Counted from the stretch's first letter, positions 6,867-14,359 are shown. The stretch: DNA of 24,296 nucleotides from an uncultured bacterium (GCA_900549855.1 URPS01000032.1:1-24296); one strand, 5' to 3'. Made by a program: numbers and translations. Notes: generated by a model from the sequence alone, not told the origin.

Positions 6867-7727
6867 TTAATTGATGAATGTATCTTCTAATAATTTTATT
6901 TTAAATTGACTTCCTGTCGGTATAGAAACATGTCCACCTTTAGAAAAGAATGCGCAAATAGGAGAAGTAAGTGTATTTAAGCCAATGCAGATTGTACCGT
7001 ATGCGAAAGGAAATGGTGACAATAATATAGTAGAGCCATCTCCGCCAAGATTAATTGTCATTGTCATCATTTTGTTAAACATTGTTCTTCCCCAATTACC
7101 CTTTTGGTAAGTTGTTTTTAAATATGTTCTATTACCTTTAATATTATTAAGGAAAATCATTTTGTCATTAGCTCTTGTAATATAGGCATTAATAGGAATT
7201 GTTTGACCTTTGTAAATCATTTTTTTTACTCTAATTACTACAAGCCCACCATTACAAGTAATTTGTGGCTGGTGAGTTTCAATAATTTCACCATAAAAAA
7301 CAGTATTGGCTGGAATTGTATACTTTTTCTTCACAAGAGGTTCTTTTGTATAAAATTTGATAGTGTTCCCTTTTGCCAACCAATCATTAACTTTTGTCGA
7401 GTTAACAACATTGATTACTGTCCCTTTTCTTATTTTAATATTTCCCGAAAGAGCTTTTGGCACCGTATAATCAGGTTCTTTTGCAGGGACATTTGTTTCT
7501 TCTTTTACTGTTTGCTGCGTTTCATTTTTAGCTGATTCGTTGTATTTAGAAATATCCGGAAGAGTCGGAAGTAATTCATTTGTATCTTCTGTATGCATGT
7601 CATGCTGTAATTTACCGGAATTGTAGTTTTTTCTGATATCATCATCAACAGTCATGTCCAAATCGAACGCTAAACAGCTTTGGCATGACAATAATATTAT
7701 TAAATATAAAAAGATAACCTTTTTCAT
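6867..7727 (-). CDS. Exported protein of unknown function, faintly TrbI/VirB10-like
   Basis: The 286-residue product begins with a clear signal sequence (MKKVIFLYLIILLSCQSCLA, cleavage probably before Phe21). The Cys in LLSC might instead be a weak lipobox. An acidic, Asn/Lys-rich linker runs to about residue 90. The remainder is beta-rich with phrases such as IRKGTVINVV (97-106), IPANTVFYGEIIETH (138-152), GQTIPINAYITRAN (173-186) and a C-terminal IPTGSQFKIKLLEDTF. This order of a first RKGT strand, an IPxxTxFxGE phrase and a closing IPxG strand recalls the beta-barrel of VirB10/TrbI proteins, but length and surroundings do not support a secretion system, so I treat it as a loose resemblance. 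No ribosome site is obvious. nupC follows 67 bases downstream on the same strand. Confidence 0.75.
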   Translation of the reverse strand: MKKVIFLYLIILLSCQSCLAFDLDMTVDDDIRKNYNSGKLQHDMHTEDTNELLPTLPDISKYNESAKNETQQTVKEETNVPAKEPDYTVPKALSGNIKIRKGTVINVVNSTKVNDWLAKGNTIKFYTKEPLVKKKYTIPANTVFYGEIIETHQPQITCNGGLVVIRVKKMIYKGQTIPINAYITRANDKMIFLNNIKGNRTYLKTTYQKGNWGRTMFNKMMTMTINLGGDGSTILLSPFPFAYGTICIGLNTLTSPICAFFSKGGHVSIPTGSQFKIKLLEDTFIN

Positions 7728-7837
7728 ATTTTGAATAATAACATAAATGCTAAAAGATACACTCCTCTTTTGATATGAGGTAATTAATATTGGTGGATAC
7801 GCAAAACAGATTCAAAGCAAATAGCATTTGTATCAAT

Positions 7838-7906
7838 ACCCACCCGCATTCGTAGCTCGCTCACGCTCGAACGACTGCGACCTCCCTAATTATGGAGGTT
7901 TCTTTG
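7838..7906. repeat. GC-rich palindromic intergenic element
   Basis: Between the divergent genes at 7727 and 8016 lies a GC-rich stretch. An imperfect inverted repeat brackets CTCGCTCACGCTCGAACG, with CGCATTCG on the left and GACTGCG on the right. After it comes a perfect 6-bp stem, ACCTCC (7880-7885) and GGAGGT (7894-7899), then TTTCTTT. The last hairpin could act as a weak terminator in the plus direction. The whole looks like a dispersed palindromic repeat similar in kind to the one at 1-105. Confidence 0.4.
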
Positions 7907-7927
7907 TTTACCCAAATTATGACTAAA

Positions 7928-7967
7928 TGTAACAAATTTGTCACAAACTAGCAAAAATATTTTTGCT
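7928..7967 (+). promoter_or_regulatory. Two adjacent dyads, candidate operator upstream of the SFKG genes
   Basis: The first dyad (7928-7945) is TGTAACAAATTTGTCACA, symmetric except for one base pair. The second (7950-7967) is AGCAAAAATATTTTTGCT, a perfect 18-bp palindrome. They lie 49-88 bases before the ATG at 8016. The first resembles CRP/FNR-superfamily sites (compare the NtcA-type TGTA-N10-TACA, one base different), but no regulator can be named. Confidence 0.4.
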
Positions 7968-8015
7968 TTGTTTTAAGATAAATGTGTAGACAGAAAATTT
8001 AGATTGGAAACTATG

Positions 8016-9431
8016 ATGAAGATTCATACAACGCAAAATCTAAGCTCCTTGGGGAGAATGAAATCAACCGACAATAATAGTAATATCCCTAATGAAGAGA
8101 TTAGATTGAATTATTCAGAACAGATGCGACTTAAAGATTCACAACCTAAAGATGATACGTTTGTGGGCAAAGTGTCATTTAAGGGTAAGAAAGAATTTTT
8201 GAAGTCAGCAGAAAAGATGGCTGAGCATTATAAAAACACCGCAGGAAAAGAGAAAAAATGGTATGATAATATTCTCACCGGCGGTGTTTTTAATAAAGCA
8301 TTGGATTTGATGAGTCACGAAGTATTCGTGCAAGCTGCTATTTCTGCAATAATCTGCTGTTTGGCAAGACCACTTACTATTATGGCTTTGCCATCAAAAG
8401 ATAAAGAAAATAACATGTACGCATCAGCTCACTCAATTTCATCCGGTGCAGTTGGTGTTATTAGTTCACTTGCAATTAGTGTACCATTCTCAAAAGGTGT
8501 TAAACACGCACAAAAGAACTTGTTAACAAATTTGAAAGCAGAATTTTTGAAAGACATGTTCCCTCATATTGATTTGAAATCGATTACGGATGCAAAAGGT
8601 ATGAGAAAACCAATGTCTGAATGGCTTGATAAAACCGGTCATAAGTTCTCAACAGAAACAAAGAACGTTATGATGGTAGCGAAACCACGACCAATAAAGA
8701 GTCTTTCTGAAAAGACTTTAAAAGCTGATTTTGGTTTTGATGTTGATATGAATGCTATAAAAAATAAACCTGTTAGCGAATGGGTTGATAAAAATGGTAA
8801 TAAACTAAACTTAAAAGCTAAAGATATGTTTATTCAAATTAATGAAGAAGGTATGGGTAAAAATTACTTCTCATTAGGTTTGGCAGATAAGAATTTCTTA
8901 GGTGAAACATTTAAAGATTTAGATGTAAATACTATAGAAAAAGAAGGTAAGCGCATAAATCCTTTAGAATGGAAAAATAAAGACGGTTCACAGTTTATGC
9001 CTGATTTATTAGATAATGTTTACTTATCATCATATAAAGAAACATTTGAATCTATGCCATTGTATTCCGGTACAAAACGTACAGAAACAATGGGTAAAAA
9101 AGCAACAAAATATTGCGCATATCAAACAAATATAAAAGATTATGATGGTGTAAATGTTCCTGAAAAATTAGGAACAAAGATTACACAAGACATGTTAGAT
9201 GCAGATGCTAGTAACACAATCTTATATAAACTATTGATTTGGTTACCTGATATTGTAACAAGACCAGTTGTAGCAGCGTCAACAATTGCATTGATTCCGG
9301 TTATCTTAAAAGAAGTTTTCCATTTGGAAAAGAAAAAGAAGCCTGAAGAAAATCAAATTCAAATACAAAATGAACAAAATAATGTTGCCCAAAAAGATGA
9401 AGAGAAGAAATCCGGAAAGGTGGCTGCATAA
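8016..9431 (+). CDS. Membrane protein with N-terminal SFKG motif and three internal repeats, 471 aa
   Basis: I do not recognise a family. The N-terminal ~50 residues are polar and probably disordered, ending in VSFKG (53-57), followed by a charged helix. Hydrophobic segments lie at about 104-126 and 140-157, and near the C-terminus at 404-433, with a Lys/Glu/Gln-rich tail. Between the membrane parts, three repeats of about 40 residues share a D-x-hydrophobic start, a central P-x-[SL]-E-W-x-[DN]-K-[TND]-G and a Lys-rich end (8553-8681, 8724-8840, 8904-9032). ATG 8016 is preferred because GGAAA at 8006-8010 is better spaced than for ATG 8013. The stop overlaps the next start by one base, so both proteins are surely made together. 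The gene resembles lineage-specific proteins more than any known transporter. Confidence 0.7.
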   Translation: MKIHTTQNLSSLGRMKSTDNNSNIPNEEIRLNYSEQMRLKDSQPKDDTFVGKVSFKGKKEFLKSAEKMAEHYKNTAGKEKKWYDNILTGGVFNKALDLMSHEVFVQAAISAIICCLARPLTIMALPSKDKENNMYASAHSISSGAVGVISSLAISVPFSKGVKHAQKNLLTNLKAEFLKDMFPHIDLKSITDAKGMRKPMSEWLDKTGHKFSTETKNVMMVAKPRPIKSLSEKTLKADFGFDVDMNAIKNKPVSEWVDKNGNKLNLKAKDMFIQINEEGMGKNYFSLGLADKNFLGETFKDLDVNTIEKEGKRINPLEWKNKDGSQFMPDLLDNVYLSSYKETFESMPLYSGTKRTETMGKKATKYCAYQTNIKDYDGVNVPEKLGTKITQDMLDADASNTILYKLLIWLPDIVTRPVVAASTIALIPVILKEVFHLEKKKKPEENQIQIQNEQNNVAQKDEEKKSGKVAA

Positions 9432-10144
9432 TGAGAATACAATCTTTAAATACAATTAATTATAATCAGGCTAGAAAACAAAATGACAGTCAACCTGTAA
9501 AAGAAGAAGAAAATAATAATCCATCTTTTAAAGGTGGTTTTGGAGATGCAGTTGGTAAATTTTATGGAGAAAAGTATGCAGAAAAAATGCTTAACCAAAA
9601 ATGGCTCCATTCTGTATCACACAAACTAGCTGGTGCTTCTAACCAGATGACACAACATATGGCAACAACTGGTTCATTGCTAACAAGTAGCGTATATTTT
9701 TATCAAACCGTTACTAATAAAAAATTAGATGCTGATAAAAGAAATACATTAGGTATTAATCAGGTTGGTTGTTTTATAGTTCCAACTATATGTGCTTATG
9801 GTGTTGATCACGTATTACGAAATTTTAATAAAAATATGGAATATAGATACTCAGGCTTGATGCGAAAAGCAATGGCAGATGGTAATTTATCTCCTGAAAA
9901 ATGCGCAAATGCGATAAAATCTTTAGGACCTAAATTGAAATGTTTTGGTGCATTAATGGGTTTAGCTACTTTTACAGTAATTTACCGTTATGCAACTCCT
10001 GTAGTAATTACTCCTATTGCAAATAAAATTGGTGAGCATTTTAATAAAAAGAGAAAAGAAAAAGCTCAGGAAGTTTCTTTAAACCAAAATAATACTCAAA
10101 ATGTTAAAGAAAACGAAAATAAAGAAATAAAACAATCTGCATAA
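9431..10144 (+). CDS. Membrane protein with N-terminal PSFKG motif, 237 aa
   Basis: The ATG shares one base with the stop of the preceding gene (TAATG), indicating translational coupling. Like its neighbour it opens with a polar Asn/Gln/Glu-rich segment and then the motif PSFKG (31-35), followed by a segment with YGEKYAEKM. Hydrophobic stretches at about 76-95, 108-128 and 168-195 suggest three membrane passes, and the C-terminus is an Asn/Glu/Lys-rich tail. No enzyme motif is visible and I do not recognise the family. The shared motif and organisation suggest that the two products form one membrane complex or share a targeting or processing step. A strong terminator follows directly. Confidence 0.7.
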   Translation: MRIQSLNTINYNQARKQNDSQPVKEEENNNPSFKGGFGDAVGKFYGEKYAEKMLNQKWLHSVSHKLAGASNQMTQHMATTGSLLTSSVYFYQTVTNKKLDADKRNTLGINQVGCFIVPTICAYGVDHVLRNFNKNMEYRYSGLMRKAMADGNLSPEKCANAIKSLGPKLKCFGALMGLATFTVIYRYATPVVITPIANKIGEHFNKKRKEKAQEVSLNQNNTQNVKENENKEIKQSA

Positions 10145-10166
10145 ATTTTATGCTACACAACAAAGC

Positions 10167-10201
10167 AAAAGTTCTTAAATTTTTTAAGGACTTTTGTTTT
10201 T
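10167..10201 (+). terminator. Rho-independent terminator after the SFKG pair
   Basis: AAAAGTTCTTAAA (10167-10179) pairs with TTTAAGGACTTTT (10183-10195) over 13 bp with one G-U pair and a 3-base loop, followed by GTTTTTG. It lies 23 bases after the stop of the 9431 gene and just before birA. Confidence 0.8.
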
Positions 10202-10205
10202 GTTA

Positions 10206-10211
10206 TATAAT
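10206..10211 (+). promoter_or_regulatory. -10 box placed for a leaderless birA transcript
   Basis: TATAAT ends 6 bases before the birA ATG at 10218, and there is no ribosome site between them. A start of transcription at the usual distance would fall on the ATG itself. The -35 region overlaps the upstream terminator and is not convincing. Confidence 0.4.
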
Positions 10212-10217
10212 TTTTTT

Positions 10218-10937
10218 ATGGAATTTTGTTATTTAGAAGAGATTGATTCTACAAATAAATACGCTAAAGAAAATATAAATAATTTGTCTGACATGACTGT
10301 TGTTTATACTTATAATCAGACAAATGGGCGAGGACGTTTAAATAGAAAATGGAATAATACAGGGTACGATAATATCTACGCTTCAATTGTTTTAAAGCCT
10401 TCGTCTGAAATGAAAGAAGTTTATTCAAATTTAACCCAATATTTGTGCGTCGTTTTAGCAAAAACTTTTGAAGAATATAATGTTGTTCCAAAAATTAAAT
10501 GGCCAAATGATATTCAAATTAACGGTAAAAAAATCTCCGGAATTTTAGCGGAAGGAGTTATTGAAGCCGGAAAATTGGAAGGTTTAGTATTAGGGTTTGG
10601 AGTAAATCTTAATACAAAGATGGAAAACTTATCTATTATTAATCAGCCTGCAACATCTTTAGATGTTGAAACTGGGAAGTTTATAGATAAGAAAATTTTC
10701 TTAAAAAAACTTTTAGATAAATTTTGTTTGATGTATGATAAGTTTATTGAGGAAGGCTTTATTTTAATAAAAAATGAGTATATAAAAAGAGCCGGTTTTC
10801 TTGATAAAGATATTAAGGTTAAGGTTTTTGATAAAGAAATTTGTGGAAGAGCAGTTGGTTTAACAGATGACGGAGCCTTAAAATTAATTGATAAAGATAA
10901 CAAAGAACACGTACTTTTAATAGGAGATATTTTATGA
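10218..10937 (+). CDS. birA: Biotin-[acetyl-CoA carboxylase] ligase, catalytic type without HTH
   Basis: The enzyme activates biotin with ATP and attaches it to a Lys of biotin-carrier domains. The 239-residue protein starts directly with the catalytic domain (LEEIDSTNKYAKE, 6-18). It has the biotinyl-AMP loop GRGRLNRKW (37-45), KWPNDI (94-99), KISGILAE (105-112) and the C-terminal SH3-like part with ICGRAVGLTDDGAL. It lacks the N-terminal helix-turn-helix of E. coli BirA, so it should not act as a repressor. ATG 10218 is selected because an upstream TTG (10194) would start inside the terminator. It overlaps oadG by 4 bases (ATGA). Its natural partner is the biotinyl domain of OadA two genes downstream. 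Confidence 0.94.
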   Translation: MEFCYLEEIDSTNKYAKENINNLSDMTVVYTYNQTNGRGRLNRKWNNTGYDNIYASIVLKPSSEMKEVYSNLTQYLCVVLAKTFEEYNVVPKIKWPNDIQINGKKISGILAEGVIEAGKLEGLVLGFGVNLNTKMENLSIINQPATSLDVETGKFIDKKIFLKKLLDKFCLMYDKFIEEGFILIKNEYIKRAGFLDKDIKVKVFDKEICGRAVGLTDDGALKLIDKDNKEHVLLIGDIL

Positions 10938-11170
10938 ATGAATTATTAGCACAAGGTATTGCCGTAATGTGCATTGGTATGGGAACAGTTCTTGCATTTT
11001 TATGCATAACTATTCTTTCAATGTTTGTTATGTCAGCTGTTGTAAGAAAATTGAATACAATTTTTCCGGAAGTTATTCCGCAACCGGCTGGTGGTAGGGC
11101 AAAAAAAGCTTCAGCTTCTGATGATGCTGAAATCGCAGTAGCTATTTTATCAGCAATGTTTAAGAAATAA
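10934..11170 (+). CDS. oadG: Sodium pump decarboxylase gamma subunit (OadG-like)
   Basis: The 78-residue protein has one N-terminal membrane helix (about 7-33, ending LSMFVMSAVV) with the family-typical GIAVMCIGMGTVLAFL. It continues with a short cytoplasmic tail and a C-terminal segment DDAEIAVAILSAMFKK, similar to the usual gamma-subunit end. OadG anchors the alpha subunit to the membrane pump and stabilises the complex. It overlaps birA by ATGA and has GGAG upstream, so it is translated with birA. The 116-base gap to oadA contains a repeat rather than a terminator, so all four genes may form one unit. Confidence 0.85.
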   Translation: MNELLAQGIAVMCIGMGTVLAFLCITILSMFVMSAVVRKLNTIFPEVIPQPAGGRAKKASASDDAEIAVAILSAMFKK

Positions 11171-11175
11171 ATTTT

Positions 11176-11263
11176 AGTGAATAGTGATTTGTGAGGGGTG
11201 AATGATTCCATTTACTTTAAATAATCTAAAAATTCTCACTGTTCACTATTCGCTCTTCACTGT
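11176..11263. repeat. AGTGAATAGTGA-type repeats in inverted arrangement between oadG and oadA
   Basis: The left arm (11176-11205) is made of short units of the type GTGAATAGTGA and GGGGTGAATGA. The right arm (11232-11263) has their complement (TCACTGTTCACTATTCGC). The two arms could pair imperfectly into a long hairpin in the oadG-oadA mRNA. Short AGTGAATAGTGA-like repeats of this kind are scattered in many bacterial genomes. The words GAATAGTGA and AATGATTCC also occur in the hairpin at 17187-17213. Confidence 0.45.
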
Positions 11264-11286
11264 TATAAAAAAGAAAGGGTATAAAA

Positions 11287-13095
11287 ATGACAAAACTAAT
11301 TAAAGTTATGGATACATCGTTCCGTGACGGTTTTCAATCAATTTATGGCGCAAAAGTTTTAGTTGAAGATTTTATTCCGGCACTTCAAGCAGCTGTAAAT
11401 GCAGGGTTAAAACACTTTGAAACAGCTGGTGGTGCAAGATTCCAAGCTCCAATCTTTTTCTGTAATGAAAATGCATTTGAAACTATGGATAAAATTAGAG
11501 CAGCTGTTGGTCCTGACGTTAAATTGCAATCTTTAGCAAGAGGTGTTAACGTTGTAGGTCTTAACTCTCAACCACGTGATATCATTGATTTGCACGCAAA
11601 AATGTTTGCAAAACACGGCGTTAACGTAGTTAGAAACTTCGATGCTTTAAATGATGTAAATAACTTAGTTGATTCAGCAAATTCTATTAAAAAATATGGT
11701 ATGCAACACGAAGTTACAATCACAATGATGGAACTTCCTTATGGTTGTGAAGGTGCTCATGACGTTGCTTTCTATGAAAGAGTTTTGAGAAGTATTTTAG
11801 ACTCTGGCTTGCCATTCGATAGCTTGGCATTCAAAGATGCTTCTGGTACATCTCATCCTAGAAAAGTTTATGAAACAGTTAAAATGGCTCGTGAATTATT
11901 GGGTCAAGATGCTCATATTCGTTTCCACTCTCATGAAACAGCTGGTACAGGCTTAGCTGCATATTTAGCTGCTCTTGATGGTGGTGCTGATGGTATCGAC
12001 TTAGCTATGAAACCTGTTTCTGGTGGTACAGGTCAACCTGATATTATTTCAATGTGGCATGCATTGAGGGGTACTGAATATGATTTAGGCTTAGACATCA
12101 AGAAAATTATGGAAACAGAAGAAATCTTCAAAGAATGTATGAAAGATTATCCTATTTCTCCAATTTCTTTGGCTGTTAACCCAATTCTTATCCAAGCTCC
12201 ACTTCCAGGTGGTGCAACAGCTACAACTGTAAACCAATTAAAAGATATGGGTATGTTAGATAAATTCCCTAAACTTATTGCAAATATGAAAGAAGTTGTT
12301 GAAAGAGGCGGTTTTGCTACTTCTGTAACTCCTGTTTCTCAATTCTATGCTCAACAATCATTCTTGAACGCAATTACTCCGGAACCATGGCAACAAGCTA
12401 ACCCAGGTTACGCTAAGATGCTTTTAGGTTACTTCGGTAAAACTCCTTGTGAACCTGATCCTGAATTGGTTAAGTGGGCACAAGAAAAAATCGGTATGGA
12501 ACCAACTACTGAAAAAGTTGTTGATATCAACGAAAAAGACCCAGAAAAGGGTATTGAAGCAGCTAAGAAAAGACTTGAAGAAGCAGGACTTCCTACAACT
12601 GATGAAAATATCTTCATTTCTGCAGCTTGTAAAGATGGCAACGTAGATAAGGGTATCGAATTCTTGCTAGGTAAAGGTCAGGTTTCTGTTAATAAATCTG
12701 CTAATAAAGAAGCCGCTCCTGCAGCTCAAGCATCTGCTTCAGGTGAATATACAATCAAAGTTAACGGCAAAAATTATGCAGTTAAACTTGAAGGCGAAAA
12801 CAAAGCTACTGTTAACGGTAAAGCTTATGATATCAATGTTAAAGCTGGTATTGAATCAAAAGCAGCTGCGTCATCCGGTTCTGGTGAAGAAGTTAAATCC
12901 GGTTTACCTGGCAACGTATTAAGAGTAGAAGTTTCTGAAGGTGATGAAGTAGCAGAAGGCGATGTATTAATCGTTGTAGAAGCTATGAAAATGGAAACAG
13001 AAATTAAATCACCAAAAGCAGGCGTTGTTCAATCTGTATTGGTTGCTCAAGGCGACAAAGTTGTTAGTGGTCAAGCATTGGTAACTTTGGGTTAA
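11287..13095 (+). CDS. oadA: Biotin-dependent decarboxylase/carboxyltransferase alpha subunit (OadA/PycB-like)
   Basis: The 602-residue protein has an N-terminal carboxyltransferase TIM barrel, a middle conserved domain and a C-terminal biotinyl domain with EAMKM, biotinylated on Lys568. The barrel metal site is intact: Asp9 in MDTSFRDGFQS, Lys183 in FKDASG (normally carbamylated), and His214 and His216 in RFHSHETAG. It is divergent elsewhere: the usual RDAHQS is RDGFQS, the ESWGGATFD segment is ETAGGARFQ, and the GYxxYxDD segment reads GLNSQPRD. Oxaloacetate is the default substrate, but a different beta-keto acid or acyl-CoA is possible. A Pro/Ala/Ser linker region joins the biotinyl domain. 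AAAGGG precedes the ATG. Codons are rich in C-ending forms (AAC, TTC), as expected of high expression. Confidence 0.88.
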   Translation: MTKLIKVMDTSFRDGFQSIYGAKVLVEDFIPALQAAVNAGLKHFETAGGARFQAPIFFCNENAFETMDKIRAAVGPDVKLQSLARGVNVVGLNSQPRDIIDLHAKMFAKHGVNVVRNFDALNDVNNLVDSANSIKKYGMQHEVTITMMELPYGCEGAHDVAFYERVLRSILDSGLPFDSLAFKDASGTSHPRKVYETVKMARELLGQDAHIRFHSHETAGTGLAAYLAALDGGADGIDLAMKPVSGGTGQPDIISMWHALRGTEYDLGLDIKKIMETEEIFKECMKDYPISPISLAVNPILIQAPLPGGATATTVNQLKDMGMLDKFPKLIANMKEVVERGGFATSVTPVSQFYAQQSFLNAITPEPWQQANPGYAKMLLGYFGKTPCEPDPELVKWAQEKIGMEPTTEKVVDINEKDPEKGIEAAKKRLEEAGLPTTDENIFISAACKDGNVDKGIEFLLGKGQVSVNKSANKEAAPAAQASASGEYTIKVNGKNYAVKLEGENKATVNGKAYDINVKAGIESKAAASSGSGEEVKSGLPGNVLRVEVSEGDEVAEGDVLIVVEAMKMETEIKSPKAGVVQSVLVAQGDKVVSGQALVTLG

Positions 13096-13114
13096 TTAGG
13101 GGAGGTAAATAGTT

Positions 13115-14311
13115 ATGAATATTACTGACGGTTTACATACTCTATGGGACTCAACTGGTATAATGGGTTTTGTGCATTCTGCACAAAACGCCGTTGCAGA
13201 CCCTAATTTACAAGGTTTTGAACAAATCTTGCACATGCACGGACAATGGATTATGATTCTAATCTGCTTGTTCCTATTATGGCTTGGTATTAAGAAACAA
13301 TTTGAACCATTGCTTCTTGTTCCTATCGCATTTGGTGGTTTGTTATCAAACATTCCAATGCCTTTAGGTGAAGAAATTGCAGGCCCTAACGGTTTCTTAG
13401 GTATTATATTTGAAGCTGGTATCCACAAAGGTTTATTCCCATTGATTATTTTCATGGGTGTAGGTGCAATGACAGACTTCGGTCCTTTGATTGCAAACCC
13501 TAAAACAGCATTATTGGGTGGTGCTGCTCAGTTCGGTATCTTCGGTGCATTATTGATGGCATATTGCTTATTCGGTTTCTCTATGCCGGAAGCTGCATCA
13601 ATCGGTATTATCGGTGGTGCTGATGGCCCTACTTCAATTTATGTAACTACAAAATTGGCTGAAAACTTACTTGGACCTATTGCAGTAGCAGCATATTCTT
13701 ATATGGCTTTGGTTCCTGTAATTCAACCACCTATTATGAAATTATTAACAACAGAAGCTGAACGTAAGATTCAAATGACACAATTAAGAGATGTTTCTAA
13801 GAGAGAAAAAATTGTATTCCCTCTAATGATTCTACTACTTTGTGTAATCTTACTTCCAAGTGCTTGCCCACTTTTAGGTGCATTATGTTTCGGTAACTTA
13901 TGTAAAGAATGTGGTGTTGTTGATAGACTTTCTGATACAATGCAAAACGCTTTAATCAATATTGTTACAATATTCTTAGGCTTATCAGTTGGTTCTAAAT
14001 TATCAGCAAGCCAATTCTTGACAGTTCAAACGTTGTTCATCTTGCTTTTGGGTATCATCGCATTCTCACTTGCAACAGGTGCCGGTGTATTGATGGCTAA
14101 ATTGATGAACTTATGTTCAAAAACAAAAATCAACCCACTTATTGGTTCAGCAGGTGTTTCTGCGGTTCCAATGGCAGCTCGTGTATCTAACAAAGTTGGT
14201 CTTGAAGCTAACCCTCAAAACTTCTTGTTAATGCACGCAATGGGTCCAAACGTTGCTGGTGTAATCGGTTCTGCAGTTGCTGCAGGTGTATTGCTTGCAC
14301 TTTGCCACTAG
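13115..14311 (+). CDS. oadB: Sodium-translocating decarboxylase beta subunit (OadB)
   Basis: The 398-residue, highly hydrophobic protein is the membrane subunit that decarboxylates carboxybiotin and exports Na+. It shows the family signatures: PNGFLGIIFEAG (91-102), GVGAMTDFGPL (115-125), GIIGGADGPTSIY (164-176) with the essential Asp170, NPLIGSAGVSAVPMAARVS and a C-terminal HAMGPNVAGVIGSAVAAG. About ten membrane segments are visible. A strong ribosome site, GGGGAGG (13099-13105), lies 9 bases before the ATG and 19 bases separate it from oadA. The order birA-oadG-oadA-oadB makes a complete Na+ pump with its biotin ligase. A bidirectional terminator follows. Confidence 0.95.
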   Translation: MNITDGLHTLWDSTGIMGFVHSAQNAVADPNLQGFEQILHMHGQWIMILICLFLLWLGIKKQFEPLLLVPIAFGGLLSNIPMPLGEEIAGPNGFLGIIFEAGIHKGLFPLIIFMGVGAMTDFGPLIANPKTALLGGAAQFGIFGALLMAYCLFGFSMPEAASIGIIGGADGPTSIYVTTKLAENLLGPIAVAAYSYMALVPVIQPPIMKLLTTEAERKIQMTQLRDVSKREKIVFPLMILLLCVILLPSACPLLGALCFGNLCKECGVVDRLSDTMQNALINIVTIFLGLSVGSKLSASQFLTVQTLFILLLGIIAFSLATGAGVLMAKLMNLCSKTKINPLIGSAGVSAVPMAARVSNKVGLEANPQNFLLMHAMGPNVAGVIGSAVAAGVLLALCH

Positions 14312-14359
14312 AAATTTAATAGTAAGTCTGTCTGACATATGCTTACTATAAAAAAGAAT

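Noticed and set aside
7203..7535. Phe-rich 110-residue open frame on the plus strand inside the exported-protein gene
   Set aside because: The opposite frame encodes a signal peptide and ordered beta-rich protein. The Phe-rich product is the usual result of reading AT-rich antisense.
6867..7727. VirB10/TrbI-like protein considered as part of a type IV secretion or conjugation system
   Set aside because: Only weak beta-strand phrases match, the protein has a cleavable-type signal sequence instead of an N-terminal anchor, and no other transfer gene is nearby.
10819..11211. Open frame on the minus strand, 130 residues, antisense to birA and oadG
   Set aside because: It covers well-supported genes on the other strand, has no ribosome site, and has a composition typical of a reverse-frame shadow.
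14320..14348. Hairpin TAGTAAG/CTTACTA after oadB considered as a separate terminator
   Set aside because: The stem is weak and A/T-rich and is followed by A rather than T. The stronger hairpin at 14360-14389 is the terminator.
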